The notes: generated by a model not told the origin, from the letters alone. A stretch of DNA of 64,000 bases from Cellvibrionaceae bacterium (GCA_021151695.1 JAGKWU010000018.1:1-64000), one strand, 5' to 3'. Positions 34,980-44,137 are shown, counted from the first letter of the stretch. Program-made: numbers and translations.

Positions 34980-36403
34980 TGAGTCACCAGTCTGATTTGA
35001 TTGCGCAAGATATCAACGCCTATCTTGCCCAACACGAACAAAAAGAACTGCTGCGTTTTTTGACCTGCGGCAGTGTGGATGATGGCAAGAGCACCCTGAT
35101 TGGTCGCCTGCTGCACGACTCCAAAATGATTTATGAAGATCAGCTCGCCGCCGTGCAAGCTGACAGTGCCAAGCATGGTACTACCGGTGAAAAAATTGAT
35201 TTGGCTTTGTTGGTGGATGGCCTGCAAGCTGAGCGTGAGCAGGGCATTACTATTGATGTTGCCTACCGTTATTTTTCCACCAGCAAACGCAAATTTATTA
35301 TTGCGGACACTCCCGGTCACGAGCAGTACACGCGCAACATGGCCACCGGTGCTTCCACCTGTGATCTTGCGGTAATTCTGATTGATGCGCGCTATGGCGT
35401 AGTAACTCAAACCCGCCGCCACAGTTATATAGCGTCATTGTTGGGTATCAAGCACATTGTTGTAGCTGTCAACAAAATGGATTTGCTGGATTTCAGTGAG
35501 TCTGTATTTGAAAAAATCAAAGCTGATTACTTGGCTTTCGCCGGCAAGTTAGGTATGGCTGATCCATTCTTTGTGCCTATCTCGGCATTGGATGGCGACA
35601 ACGTAGTGAATCGTTCCGAGCGTTCGCCTTGGTATAAGGGCCAGACGCTGATGGAAATTTTTGAAGATGTGCCTATTGCTGGCGATAAAAATTTCTCCGA
35701 TTTCCGTTTGCCAGTTCAATATGTCAATCGTCCCAATCTGGATTTCCGTGGCTTCTGCGGCAATATATCTTCAGGTGTTGTCAAAGTTGGCGATGCAATC
35801 AAAGCATTGCCATCTGGCAAGCGTAGCACTGTTAAATCTATAGTGACTTACGACGGCGATTTGCAAGAAGCATTTGCTGGTCAGGCAGTGACTCTCACAT
35901 TGGCTGATGAGATCGATATCAGTCGTGGCGATGTTATTGTGCAGGCTAATGATGAGGTGCCTTTAACCAATCATCTGCGGGCCCATGTGGTGTGGATGAC
36001 TGAGCAGGCGTTACGCCCAAACTCTGATTACTGGTTTAAGTTTGCCAGTAAATTGGTGAGTGGCCAGGTAGAAAAAATTCATCATCGCATTGATGTAAAT
36101 ACACAGGACGAAATTGCGGCTGAACAATTACAGTTAAACGATATTGCAGTGGTAGATGTGCTTCTGACCCAGTCAGTTGTTGCGGATGACTATAAGCGCA
36201 ATCGCGCTACCGGTGCATTTATTGTGATTGATCGCATCACCAATATTACTGTGGGTGCGGGCATGGTAACGCAACGTCTGGATGAAAAAGCCATAGCAGT
36301 GCAAACCAATTTCAGCGAGTTTGAGTTGGAGTTGAATGCATTAGTGCGCAAACATTTCCCGCATTGGGGAGCGATTGATTTGGTGCAATTACTTAAAAAA
36401 TAA
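34979..36403 (+). CDS. cysN: Sulfate adenylyltransferase subunit 1 (GTPase)
   Basis: CysN is the GTPase subunit that drives the unfavourable ATP sulfurylase reaction. The 474-residue length and the EF-Tu-like layout are normal: G1 CGSVDDGKST (near residues 31-40), G2 region EREQGITIDV, G3 DTPGHEQY, G4 NKMD, G5 ISALDGDNV, then two beta-barrel domains. There is no C-terminal APS kinase (CysC) domain, so sulfate may be reduced from APS directly or CysC is elsewhere. A terminator follows, so cysDN form the end of this run. Confidence 0.97.
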   Translation: MSHQSDLIAQDINAYLAQHEQKELLRFLTCGSVDDGKSTLIGRLLHDSKMIYEDQLAAVQADSAKHGTTGEKIDLALLVDGLQAEREQGITIDVAYRYFSTSKRKFIIADTPGHEQYTRNMATGASTCDLAVILIDARYGVVTQTRRHSYIASLLGIKHIVVAVNKMDLLDFSESVFEKIKADYLAFAGKLGMADPFFVPISALDGDNVVNRSERSPWYKGQTLMEIFEDVPIAGDKNFSDFRLPVQYVNRPNLDFRGFCGNISSGVVKVGDAIKALPSGKRSTVKSIVTYDGDLQEAFAGQAVTLTLADEIDISRGDVIVQANDEVPLTNHLRAHVVWMTEQALRPNSDYWFKFASKLVSGQVEKIHHRIDVNTQDEIAAEQLQLNDIAVVDVLLTQSVVADDYKRNRATGAFIVIDRITNITVGAGMVTQRLDEKAIAVQTNFSEFELELNALVRKHFPHWGAIDLVQLLKK

Positions 36404-36425
36404 TTGTGTTGGATCATTTTAAAAA

Positions 36426-36448
36426 GCCCGGCAATAGCCGGGTTTTTT
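36426..36448 (+). terminator. Terminator after cysN
   Basis: CCCGGC (36427-36432), AATA, GCCGGG (36437-36442), then TTTTTT; an A-run precedes it. Confidence 0.93.
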
Positions 36449-36605
36449 ACAAGTGAAAACTTGTTTTTTGTGAGCTTGTTGGCAAAAACTTGGCGTTTAT
36501 CGGCTGGCGTTGGGTTGTGTAAGCCAGTAAGATTTCCATCACTTGCAGTAAGGAAGTCGCAAGTAAAAATCAAATCCACTAACAACTGACAAGGAATGTT
36601 TTCAT

Positions 36606-36923
36606 ATGAAAAATATCCTCTCTGCTTTTATTTTTTCCGCGCTGGCTTTTTCCTCTGTTTCTTTTGCTGCAGATACCCCTGCTAAACCTGCGGTTGCAGT
36701 TCAAGCGGCCAAACCTGCGGCGCAACAAGCTGCTGTTAATATCAATACTGCTGACGCGCAAGCATTAACGCAACTCAAGGGTATAGGTCTTAAAAAAGCT
36801 GAAGCTATAGTGGCTTGGCGCAAAGCTAATGGTAGCTTTAAAACTATCGATCAACTGGCCGAGGTTAAGGGGATAGGTACCAAAACCATTGACCTTAACC
36901 GTCAAAATATCCGTCTCCAATAA
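36606..36923 (+). CDS. ComEA-like helix-hairpin-helix protein, exported
   Basis: A 105-residue protein with a signal peptide (cleavage near residue 22, SFAADT), an Ala/Pro/Lys/Gln linker to ~43, and a ComEA-type tandem HhH domain: VNINTADAQALTQLKGIGLKKAEAIV and a second hairpin at VKGIGTKTIDLNRQNI. ComEA proteins bind double-stranded DNA in the periplasm during uptake in competence, and short forms like this are common in proteobacteria. AAGGAA is 10 nt or so before the ATG. It is a single gene with a terminator on each side. A role in DNA uptake is inference. Confidence 0.9.
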   Translation: MKNILSAFIFSALAFSSVSFAADTPAKPAVAVQAAKPAAQQAAVNINTADAQALTQLKGIGLKKAEAIVAWRKANGSFKTIDQLAEVKGIGTKTIDLNRQNIRLQ

Positions 36924-36930
36924 AAAATTG

Positions 36931-36976
36931 TCACTCACTCCTGTCTCAGAGGATTTGTTACAGATGAGTGATTTTT
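36931..36976 (+). terminator. Probable terminator after the ComEA-like gene
   Basis: TCACTCA (36931-36937) pairs with TGAGTGA (36965-36971), with CTGT/ACAG extending the stem inward, then TTTTT. Confidence 0.75.
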
Positions 36977-36991
36977 GTGCGGATTTGGCAG

Positions 36992-37037
36992 GGCGGGCTC
37001 TATTAAGGTAACAAATGGACAGGTTATCTTGCCCGCC
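36992..37037. other. Long imperfect hairpin upstream of pyrF
   Basis: GGCGGGC (36992-36998) pairs with GCCCGCC (37031-37037), and AAGGTAAC (37005-37012) with GTTATCTT (37023-37030, one G-U), leaving a 6-nt bulge and a 10-nt loop. No T-run follows. The nonamer TATTAAGGT occurs inside it (37001-37009) and again just after it (37052-37060). Confidence 0.5.
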
Positions 37038-37090
37038 AACCAGCATTGCTTTATTAAGGTGCTGCGAATTGGCGCGAAGTTTGATTTAAT

Positions 37091-37137
37091 GGGAGCCTGG
37101 ATTCAAATCCGGGCTTTTTCATTTTAGCGAGGCTCCC
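37091..37137 (+). promoter_or_regulatory. Competing hairpins in the pyrF leader
   Basis: GCCTGGAT-TCAA-ATCCGGGC (37095-37114) followed by TTTTTCATTTT looks like an intrinsic terminator 24 nt before the pyrF ATG. GGGAGCC (37091-37097) is also complementary to GGCTCCC (37131-37137), which abuts the ATG at 37138 and includes the end of the AGCGAGG ribosome site. Both stems need GCC at 37095-37097, so they compete. This could allow attenuation or translational control. Confidence 0.5.
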
Positions 37138-37854
37138 ATGATAGACATTCAAGGCCCACGTATAGTTGTGGCAATGGATTTTGATAACGCGGACGATTGT
37201 TTCTACATGGCCAAGCGCCTGTCACCGCAATATTGTCGGTTGAAGGTAGGTAAAGAGCTGTTTACAGCTTGCGGACCACGCGTTGTTGAATATTTGATGC
37301 GCCTCGGTTTTGATGTTTTCCTCGATCTTAAATTCCACGATATTCCCAACACTACGGCCAAAGCGGTTAAAGCTGCTGCGCAACTTGGCGTATGGATGGT
37401 GAATGTGCACGCCTCGGGTGGCCAGCGCATGATGATGGCGGCACGCGAAGCGCTTGAGCAGCATGCTCACCATCACAATGGCCACAAGCCAATTCTTATA
37501 GGTGTGACGGTGCTCACCAGCCTTGAGGCCCATGATTTGCATAACATAGGTATCATGGAGGAGCCTGAGGCTCATGTACTGCGTTTGACCAATCTCGCGC
37601 AACAGTGCGGTTTGGATGGTGTGGTGTGTTCGGCGCGCGAAGCCAGCTTGTTGCGTAGTCGCTTCGGTCAGGATTTTTGTTTGGTCACTCCCGGTATTCG
37701 CCTGGATTCCAGCCCGGCTGACGATCAAAAGCGCACCTTGACTCCTCATGCCGCCATCGCAGCTGGCAGTAGCTATCTGGTAATTGGTCGTCCAATCACC
37801 AAGGCGCATGATCCTGTGGCTACCTGCAAATCCATTATTCAATCCATCGCGTAA
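37138..37854 (+). CDS. pyrF: Orotidine 5'-phosphate decarboxylase
   Basis: PyrF makes UMP from OMP, the last step of de novo pyrimidine synthesis. The 238-residue TIM-barrel protein has the catalytic Asp-Lys-X-X-Asp set in FLDLKFHDIPNTTAKAV, near residues 61-77, and the phosphate-binding VTPGIRL and SYLVIGRPITKA segments near the C-terminus. The start follows a structured leader (listed separately), which suggests that pyrimidine supply could affect expression. cmk, another pyrimidine nucleotide gene, follows 20 nt on. Confidence 0.97.
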   Translation: MIDIQGPRIVVAMDFDNADDCFYMAKRLSPQYCRLKVGKELFTACGPRVVEYLMRLGFDVFLDLKFHDIPNTTAKAVKAAAQLGVWMVNVHASGGQRMMMAAREALEQHAHHHNGHKPILIGVTVLTSLEAHDLHNIGIMEEPEAHVLRLTNLAQQCGLDGVVCSAREASLLRSRFGQDFCLVTPGIRLDSSPADDQKRTLTPHAAIAAGSSYLVIGRPITKAHDPVATCKSIIQSIA

Positions 37855-37874
37855 GCGCTTAAAAGGTTGTCTCG

Positions 37875-38564
37875 TTGAGTAATACGACAAATTCCACCGT
37901 TGTTATAGCTATTGATGGCCCTAGCGGGGCTGGTAAGGGGACGCTTAGCCAGTTAGTGGCTCGTCAACTTGGGTACTGTTTGCTCGATAGTGGTGCGCTT
38001 TACCGCCTTACTGCGCTTTCGGCAACCAGGAGAGGCGTTGATCTGTCCAGTGAGGCAGGTGTTGCCCAAGTGGCTGCCAATCTTGATGTGAAGTTTGATG
38101 TGACCGGCGAGGCCACTCGTATTTTACTGGACGGCGACGATGTCACCCGTGCAATTCGCGAAGAGTCGGTAGGGATGAATGCGTCCCTGGTAGCGGCATA
38201 TCCTATGGTGCGAGCTGCGTTGCTTCAGCGTCAGCGTGATTTCGCCCAGGCTCCCGGTTTGGTGGCGGATGGTCGTGATATGGGGACCACCGTATTTCCG
38301 CAGGCTCAGGTAAAAATTTTTCTAACAGCCAGTGCTGCCGCCAGGGCAGAGCGCAGATACAAGCAGCTCGCCGAAAAAGGTGTGGCTGTAGATATGGCTG
38401 AGTTAATTAAAGATATTGAGGCGCGCGATGAGCGTGATACTAATCGTTCATCATCGCCGTTAAAGCCTGCCGAGGATGCTTATATTCTCGACAGTACCTC
38501 GCTCAGTATTGAGCAAGTATTGGAAGAAATCTTGGCGCGTGCTGGTAGCCGTTTGGGTGCCTAG
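37875..38564 (+). CDS. cmk: Cytidylate kinase
   Basis: Cmk phosphorylates CMP and dCMP. The 229-residue protein has the P-loop AIDGPSGAGKGT near residues 12-23, LLDSGALYRLTAL, and LVADGRDMGTTVFPQA. The start is TTG at 37875 with AAAAGG 8 nt upstream; no ATG or GTG in frame precedes the P-loop, so TTG is required. In pseudomonads cmk is followed directly by rpsA; here 5.5 kb of sugar-nucleotide genes lie between them. No terminator is seen after it. Confidence 0.95.
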   Translation: MSNTTNSTVVIAIDGPSGAGKGTLSQLVARQLGYCLLDSGALYRLTALSATRRGVDLSSEAGVAQVAANLDVKFDVTGEATRILLDGDDVTRAIREESVGMNASLVAAYPMVRAALLQRQRDFAQAPGLVADGRDMGTTVFPQAQVKIFLTASAAARAERRYKQLAEKGVAVDMAELIKDIEARDERDTNRSSSPLKPAEDAYILDSTSLSIEQVLEEILARAGSRLGA

Positions 38565-38663
38565 CGTACAGAAGTGTCATTAAAAATTTATACAATAACA
38601 ACGCAATTAAACTGCAGTGGCGCATTCACATTTACCCAAGCCTTTCAATAAGGATGACGAGAT

Positions 38664-40013
38664 ATGAACCTGACTTGTTTTAAAGCCTATGATATCCGCG
38701 GCAAACTTGGCGCTGAGCTAAACGCTGATATTGTGTATCGCATTGGTCGCGCTTACGCCGTTTTTTTGAAACCCAAATCTGTCGTGGTGGGTGGTGACGT
38801 CCGCCTCACCAGTAATGAATTGAAAACTGCATTTGCTGATGGTCTGCGCGACGAGGGCGTAGATGTTATAGATATTGGCATGTGTGGAACGGAAGAAATT
38901 TATTTTGCCACCAGCTATTTAAAAACTGACGGTGGTTGTGTGGTGACTGCCAGCCACAATCCAATCGATTACAACGGTTTGAAAATGGTGCGTGCTGGTT
39001 CACAGCCCATCAGTGGTGATACTGGCCTGAATGATATTAAGCGTCTGGCTGAAGAGAATAATTTTACCCCCGTCGATTCAACTAAACGCGGAAGTTACAA
39101 GCAAGAAAGCACGCTTGAAGCTTATATTCAGCATTTGTTGACTTACATTGATGTCAGTAAATTAAAACCTTTGAAGCTGGTGGTTAACGCCGGCAATGGT
39201 GCTGCTGGTCATGTGATAGATGCCATCGAAAAATACCTGCCATTTGAGTTTATTAAAATTCATCATGAGCCGGACGGCACTTTCCCCAATGGTATTCCCA
39301 ATCCGCTGCTACATGAAAATCAACCGGTAACCAGCGCAGCTGTGCTTAAGCATGGTGCAGATATGGGGATAGCCTGGGATGGCGATTTTGATCGCTGTTT
39401 CTTGTTTGATGAAAAGGGGCAGTTCACAGAGGGCTATTACATAGTTGGCTTACTTGCCGAGTCTTTCTTGAACAAAAATCCCGGTGCAAAAATTATTCAC
39501 GACCCTCGTTTGACCTGGAATACACAAGACATCGCTGAAAAAAATAATGGCAATGCCGTTCAATCCAAAACCGGCCATGCTTTTATTAAGGAACGCATGC
39601 GCCTTGAGGATGCCGTATACGGGGGAGAGATGAGCGCGCATCATTATTTCCGCGACTTCTTTTATTGTGATAGCGGCATGATTCCCTGGTTATTGGTAGC
39701 AGAGCTTTTGTGTCTCAAGCAGCAAACACTGTCATCAATGTTGGAAGATCGCATTGCGAAATTCCCATCGCCCGGTGAAATTAACAGTCATGTTGCTGAT
39801 GCCAAGTCAGCGATTGGTAAAGTGTTTGATCTCTACAGTCCTGAAGCAAAAGTTATCGATAAAACTGATGGCATTAGCCTTGAGTTTGATGAATGGCGAT
39901 TCAATTTGCGTATGTCCAACACTGAGCCTGTAGTGCGCCTCAATGTGGAAAGTCGCGGTGACAAAGCGTTAGTGCAAGAAAAAACCCGGGAAATCCTGGC
40001 TCTATTAAAGTAA
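38664..40013 (+). CDS. manB: Phosphomannomutase
   Basis: ManB (CpsG) turns mannose 6-phosphate into mannose 1-phosphate, which ManC uses to make GDP-mannose. The 449-residue protein closely matches the enterobacterial CpsG form: LTCFKAYDIRGKLG at the start, the phosphoserine loop VVTASHNPIDYNGLKM near residues 93-108, metal-binding GIAWDGDFDRCF, and GGEMSAHHYFRDF. A role on glucose phosphates is possible, but this subtype points to mannose. AAGGATGACGAG lies upstream of the ATG. It starts the sugar-nucleotide block. Confidence 0.92.
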   Translation: MNLTCFKAYDIRGKLGAELNADIVYRIGRAYAVFLKPKSVVVGGDVRLTSNELKTAFADGLRDEGVDVIDIGMCGTEEIYFATSYLKTDGGCVVTASHNPIDYNGLKMVRAGSQPISGDTGLNDIKRLAEENNFTPVDSTKRGSYKQESTLEAYIQHLLTYIDVSKLKPLKLVVNAGNGAAGHVIDAIEKYLPFEFIKIHHEPDGTFPNGIPNPLLHENQPVTSAAVLKHGADMGIAWDGDFDRCFLFDEKGQFTEGYYIVGLLAESFLNKNPGAKIIHDPRLTWNTQDIAEKNNGNAVQSKTGHAFIKERMRLEDAVYGGEMSAHHYFRDFFYCDSGMIPWLLVAELLCLKQQTLSSMLEDRIAKFPSPGEINSHVADAKSAIGKVFDLYSPEAKVIDKTDGISLEFDEWRFNLRMSNTEPVVRLNVESRGDKALVQEKTREILALLK

Positions 40014-40080
40014 ATGCCTGACCAGCTCAAGCGAGTTGCCCGAGCAGGCAAAAGTTTGAAAATTATCAAAGGAAACAAAA

Positions 40081-40974
40081 ATGCAAATTAAAAAAGCTGT
40101 TATCCCCGTTGCCGGTTTGGGTACTCGCATGCTGCCCGCGACCAAAGCCATTCCAAAAGAAATGTTGCCGGTGGTTGACAAGCCGCTGATTCAATATGTG
40201 ATTGAAGAGGCTGCTGCTGCAGGTATTAAGGAAATCGTGCTGGTGACTCACGCAAGTAAAAATGCCATTGAAAACCATTTTGATACCAGCTTTGAATTGG
40301 AAGCTCAATTGGAGGCGCGTTTAAAGCGTTCATTGTTAAGTGAGGTGCGTTCGATTACTCCGCGCGGCCTGACAGTAATTTCAGTGCGTCAAGCTGAAGC
40401 CAAGGGTTTGGGGCACGCTATCCTGGCGGCCAAACCAGTAGTGGGTGATGAGCCTTTTGCCGTTTTGTTGCCGGACGTGTTGATCGACAATGTTGAGTGC
40501 AACCTGCGTCAGGATAACCTGGCGGGTATGACCAGGCGTTTCGAGGAAACAGGTCATAGCCAAATTCTGGTTGAAGAAGTTCCGCATGATCAAGTGGATA
40601 AATACGGTGTAGTTGACTGTTCTGGTGTGCAAATTGCAGAAGGTGATACAGCACCTATCAGAGCAATGGTAGAAAAGCCCCCGGTGGACGAGGCTCCATC
40701 CAACATGGCGATCGTGGGTCGTTACGTATTGTCGAAAAAAGTGTGGGAATTGCTCGCGCAAACCCAGCCTGGTGCGGGCGGTGAAATCCAGTTGACCGAT
40801 GCGCTTGATGCATTGTTGGGCTTGGAGACTGTAGAGGCATACCAATTAATTGGTCGCAGTCATGACTGCGGTACGAAATTGGGCTATCTGCAAGCCAACG
40901 TGATTTACGGCGTTCGTCACGGAAGTGTAGGTGAAGATTTCAAAGCGTTTTTGCAAGCTAGTTTTGGTAAATAA
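40081..40974 (+). CDS. galU: UTP-glucose-1-phosphate uridylyltransferase
   Basis: GalU makes UDP-glucose from UTP and glucose 1-phosphate. The 297-residue protein starts with the nucleotidyltransferase motif PVAGLGTRMLPATKAIPKEM (residues ~8-27) and has VDKPLIQYVIEEA, AEAKGLGHAI, DVLID and VEKPPVDEAPSN. AAAGGA is 7-8 nt before the ATG. The product feeds Ugd encoded downstream, and other glucosyl uses. Same strand and spacing as manB and manC. Confidence 0.97.
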   Translation: MQIKKAVIPVAGLGTRMLPATKAIPKEMLPVVDKPLIQYVIEEAAAAGIKEIVLVTHASKNAIENHFDTSFELEAQLEARLKRSLLSEVRSITPRGLTVISVRQAEAKGLGHAILAAKPVVGDEPFAVLLPDVLIDNVECNLRQDNLAGMTRRFEETGHSQILVEEVPHDQVDKYGVVDCSGVQIAEGDTAPIRAMVEKPPVDEAPSNMAIVGRYVLSKKVWELLAQTQPGAGGEIQLTDALDALLGLETVEAYQLIGRSHDCGTKLGYLQANVIYGVRHGSVGEDFKAFLQASFGK

Positions 40975-41049
40975 ATTGCTGCATGTAAAGCAACGCTTGC
41001 TGCGCGGAAGGACTTTTCGCGCAGCTGTTTGCACAACTGGAGGACGTAA

Positions 41050-42465
41050 ATGATTGTTCCTGTCATTCTTGCCGGCGGTTCCGGTACTCGCTTGTGGCCA
41101 TTATCCCGACAGCATTATCCCAAGCAATTATTGAAATTATTTGGCGATAAAACCATGTTGCAACAGACTATCTTGCGTCTCGCAGGATTGCCTGATCTCG
41201 CATCCCCTATAGTGGTTTGCAATGTTGAGCATCGCTTTATGGTTGCCGAGCAGCTGAATGAAATTGGCATAACTGATGCAGCAATTATCCTCGAGCCCAT
41301 AGCTCGCAATACTGCGCCGGCTCTGGCGCTGGCCGCCTTGCAAGCCAAAGAAAATGACCCAAATTCCACGTTGTTGGTGTTGTCGGCGGATCATATGATT
41401 CGCGACGTAGAAGAATTCCAACGAGTTGCAAAAGCTGCTGTAGCTGCCGCGGCTAAAAATCATATCGTCACTTTTGGTGTGCAGCCTACCCATCCTGAAA
41501 CAGGTTACGGTTATATCAAAACCCATAAAGCTCCCAGTGATCAGGTTGAGGCCTATGTGGTTGAGCAATTCGTTGAAAAGCCTAATTTGGAAAAGGCGAA
41601 ATCTTATCTTGCTGAGGGTTGTTACTACTGGAACAGCGGTATGTTTGTTTTTAAGACAGATGTGTTTCTAGATGAGTTATCAGCCTGTAGTCCTGATGTG
41701 GTAGCTTCAGCGGAGCAGTCGCGCAAGCTGGCTGTTCGTGATCTTGATTTTATTCGTGTTGATAAAGACGCTTTTGCATCATCGCCTAATATTTCCATCG
41801 ATTACGCAGTGATGGAAAAAAGTAAAAATGTCGTATGCGTTCCGCTGGACGCAGGCTGGAGTGATGTAGGGGATTGGAAATCCTATTGGGATGTTTCCCA
41901 GAAGGACGAATCCGGAAATAGTTTTATTGGCGACAGTATAGATGTGGGCTCCACTAATACCCTGGTATTCAGTCAGGATAAATTGGTGGCAACTCTCGGA
42001 GTTGATAATCTGATGATAATCAATACTCCCGATGCTGTATTAGTTGCGGATAAATCCCAAGCTCAGCAAGTTAAAGCCATTATTTCCCAAATTGAAAAAC
42101 AAAATCGCAGTGAGCATATGCAGCATCGTGAGATTTATCGCCCTTGGGGTTGCTACGATGCTATCGACAATGGCGATCGCTATCAGGTGAATCGTATTCG
42201 CGTTAAGCCAGGTGCAAGCTTGTCATTGCAGCTCCATCATCACCGGGCGGAGCATTGGATTGTAGTGAAAGGTACTGCGCTGGTACAAAAGGGTGATGAG
42301 ATAATGTTGCTCTCGGAAAATGAATCTACCTATATTCCGGTGGGAACACGTCATAGATTGAGTAACCCTGGGAAAATCCCGCTAGAAATTGTTGAGGTGC
42401 AATCGGGTCCTTATCTGGATGATGATGACGTGATTCGCTATGAAGATAGCTATGGACGCTCCTGA
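41050..42465 (+). CDS. manC: Mannose-1-phosphate guanylyltransferase / mannose-6-phosphate isomerase
   Basis: This bifunctional type II enzyme makes GDP-mannose and may also interconvert fructose and mannose 6-phosphates. The 471-residue protein has the guanylyltransferase motif LAGGSGTRLWPLSRQHYPKQ near residues 7-26 and FVEKP near 177, and the C-terminal cupin isomerase domain beginning RPWGCYDAIDNGDRYQV with the metal site LQLHHHRAEHWIVVKG. ACTGGAGGACG precedes the ATG. GDP-mannose is the precursor of GDP-fucose, GDP-rhamnose and mannuronate polymers, none of whose later genes are here. Confidence 0.96.
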   Translation: MIVPVILAGGSGTRLWPLSRQHYPKQLLKLFGDKTMLQQTILRLAGLPDLASPIVVCNVEHRFMVAEQLNEIGITDAAIILEPIARNTAPALALAALQAKENDPNSTLLVLSADHMIRDVEEFQRVAKAAVAAAAKNHIVTFGVQPTHPETGYGYIKTHKAPSDQVEAYVVEQFVEKPNLEKAKSYLAEGCYYWNSGMFVFKTDVFLDELSACSPDVVASAEQSRKLAVRDLDFIRVDKDAFASSPNISIDYAVMEKSKNVVCVPLDAGWSDVGDWKSYWDVSQKDESGNSFIGDSIDVGSTNTLVFSQDKLVATLGVDNLMIINTPDAVLVADKSQAQQVKAIISQIEKQNRSEHMQHREIYRPWGCYDAIDNGDRYQVNRIRVKPGASLSLQLHHHRAEHWIVVKGTALVQKGDEIMLLSENESTYIPVGTRHRLSNPGKIPLEIVEVQSGPYLDDDDVIRYEDSYGRS

Positions 42466-42531
42466 TCCTGTCTGTAGCTTTGATGATTTAATTTTATTTT
42501 TGCGCTTTTTATTTTTTGTAGGGAGTTAACA

Positions 42532-43872
42532 ATGAAAGTAACCGTATTTGGAACAGGCTATGTAGGTCTGGTTACAGGTACCTGTCTGGCTGATGTTGGC
42601 CATGATGTGCTCTGTGTAGATGTTGATCAAAAAAAGGTCGACAACCTTAAAAATGGCATTATCCCCATTTTTGAGCCAGGACTGGAGCCAATCGTAAAGC
42701 AGGCTGTGCAAAACAATTTGCTGAATTTCACTACCGATATGGATGCAGCGGTAAAGCATGGTGAATTGCAATTTATCGCTGTGGGTACTCCCTCTGGTGA
42801 AGATGGTTCTGCGGATCTGCAATATGTTGTTGCGGTTGCTAAAACTATCGGTCAGCGTATGGATTCATACAAGGTGGTAGTGAACAAATCTACTGTGCCT
42901 ATTGGTACCGCGGAAAAAGTGAGCAGCGCACTGGCTGGTGAATTGGCGGCGCGTGGCGTTAATGTGCCTTTTGATGTTGTTTCCAACCCTGAGTTTTTGA
43001 AAGAGGGTGCTGCGATTAACGACTTTATGAAGCCGGATCGTATTGTTGTAGGTACTGATAGTGAGCGTGCCGAGAAGCTTTTGCGTGAGCTTTATGCTCC
43101 CTTCAATCGCAACCATGATCGTATGATTTTTATGGATGTGCGTTCTGCTGAGCTGACCAAGTATGCGGCCAATGCTATGTTGGCAACCAAAATCAGCTTT
43201 ATCAACGAAATGGCTAATCTCGCTGAAAAGCTGGGTGCCGACATTGAGCAGGTGCGTAATGGTATTGGTGCTGATCCTCGCATCGGTTACCACTTCATTT
43301 ATCCGGGTTGCGGCTATGGTGGCTCCTGCTTCCCTAAAGATGTGAAAGCTCTGATTAATATCGCCAAAAACGTCGACTATCAAGCCAGTTTGATGGAATC
43401 GGTCGACAAGGTTAACCAGGCCCAAAAAGGCAAGTTGTTCAATTACATTAGCCGCCACTTCGGTGGTCAGCTGAAAGGTAAGACTTTTGCTCTCTGGGGG
43501 TTGGCATTCAAACCCAATACTGACGACATGCGTGAAGCGCCAAGTCGGGTATTGATGGAGGCGCTTTGGGCAGCGGGTGCCAAGGTTCAGGCTTATGACC
43601 CGGTGGCCATGGATGAAACCCAGCATATCTACGGTTTGCGTGAAGATCTGAAGCTTGTGGGCACTAAAGAGGCGGCTCTTGAGAAGGCTGATGCATTGAT
43701 CATTTGTACCGAGTGGAAAATATTCCGCGCACCAAACTTTGACCTGCTCAAGTCCGCATTGGCGAATCCGGTTGTCTTTGATGGTCGTAACCTCTACGAG
43801 CCAGAGCGCATGGAAGAGTACGGTTTTGAATACTACGCCGTAGGCCGCGGCAAAAGCGTCCAGATACAATAA
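42532..43872 (+). CDS. ugd: UDP-glucose 6-dehydrogenase
   Basis: Ugd oxidises UDP-glucose twice to UDP-glucuronate. The 446-residue protein has the N-terminal NAD motif FGTGYVGLVTGTCLADVG, the STVPIGTAE segment, the catalytic Cys in YGGSCFPKDVKAL near residue 267, and the C-terminal FALWGLAFKPNTDDMREAPS. AGGGAG lies 6-7 nt before the ATG. It is the last gene of the sugar-nucleotide block and has a terminator after it. GDP-mannose dehydrogenase (AlgD) is related, but the pairing with galU favours Ugd. Confidence 0.94.
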   Translation: MKVTVFGTGYVGLVTGTCLADVGHDVLCVDVDQKKVDNLKNGIIPIFEPGLEPIVKQAVQNNLLNFTTDMDAAVKHGELQFIAVGTPSGEDGSADLQYVVAVAKTIGQRMDSYKVVVNKSTVPIGTAEKVSSALAGELAARGVNVPFDVVSNPEFLKEGAAINDFMKPDRIVVGTDSERAEKLLRELYAPFNRNHDRMIFMDVRSAELTKYAANAMLATKISFINEMANLAEKLGADIEQVRNGIGADPRIGYHFIYPGCGYGGSCFPKDVKALINIAKNVDYQASLMESVDKVNQAQKGKLFNYISRHFGGQLKGKTFALWGLAFKPNTDDMREAPSRVLMEALWAAGAKVQAYDPVAMDETQHIYGLREDLKLVGTKEAALEKADALIICTEWKIFRAPNFDLLKSALANPVVFDGRNLYEPERMEEYGFEYYAVGRGKSVQIQ

Positions 43873-43885
43873 CTTGCTTTATTAG

Positions 43886-43916
43886 CACGCGGGGTTTTAA
43901 GTGCCCTGCGTGTTTT
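43886..43916 (+). terminator. Terminator after ugd
   Basis: CACGCGGGG (43886-43894) and CCCTGCGTG (43904-43912) form a 9-position stem with one mismatch, followed by TTTTCTTC. Confidence 0.85.
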
Positions 43917-44137
43917 CTTCCTCTGCCAGTTTTTCGTCGTTTTTACCCTTCCAAGTAGCTAACTTCTTGATCTATAAGGTTGATTCTGTTAGCCTGCCGC
44001 ACCTGCTAAAAAGTCTCACTTTTTTGTAGCTAGAGGGCTAGCATCCCGCCAGAGGAAGCCTTCGTCCCATTAATTGACCCGCTTGACTGGCCGCGCGGTG
44101 TGGCAAGGTTCATCCTTGTCTATATATAGGTATTACC

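Noticed and set aside
42865..43869. Minus-strand frame of 334 codons opposite ugd
   Set aside because: Complete overlap with a certain gene and no family features.
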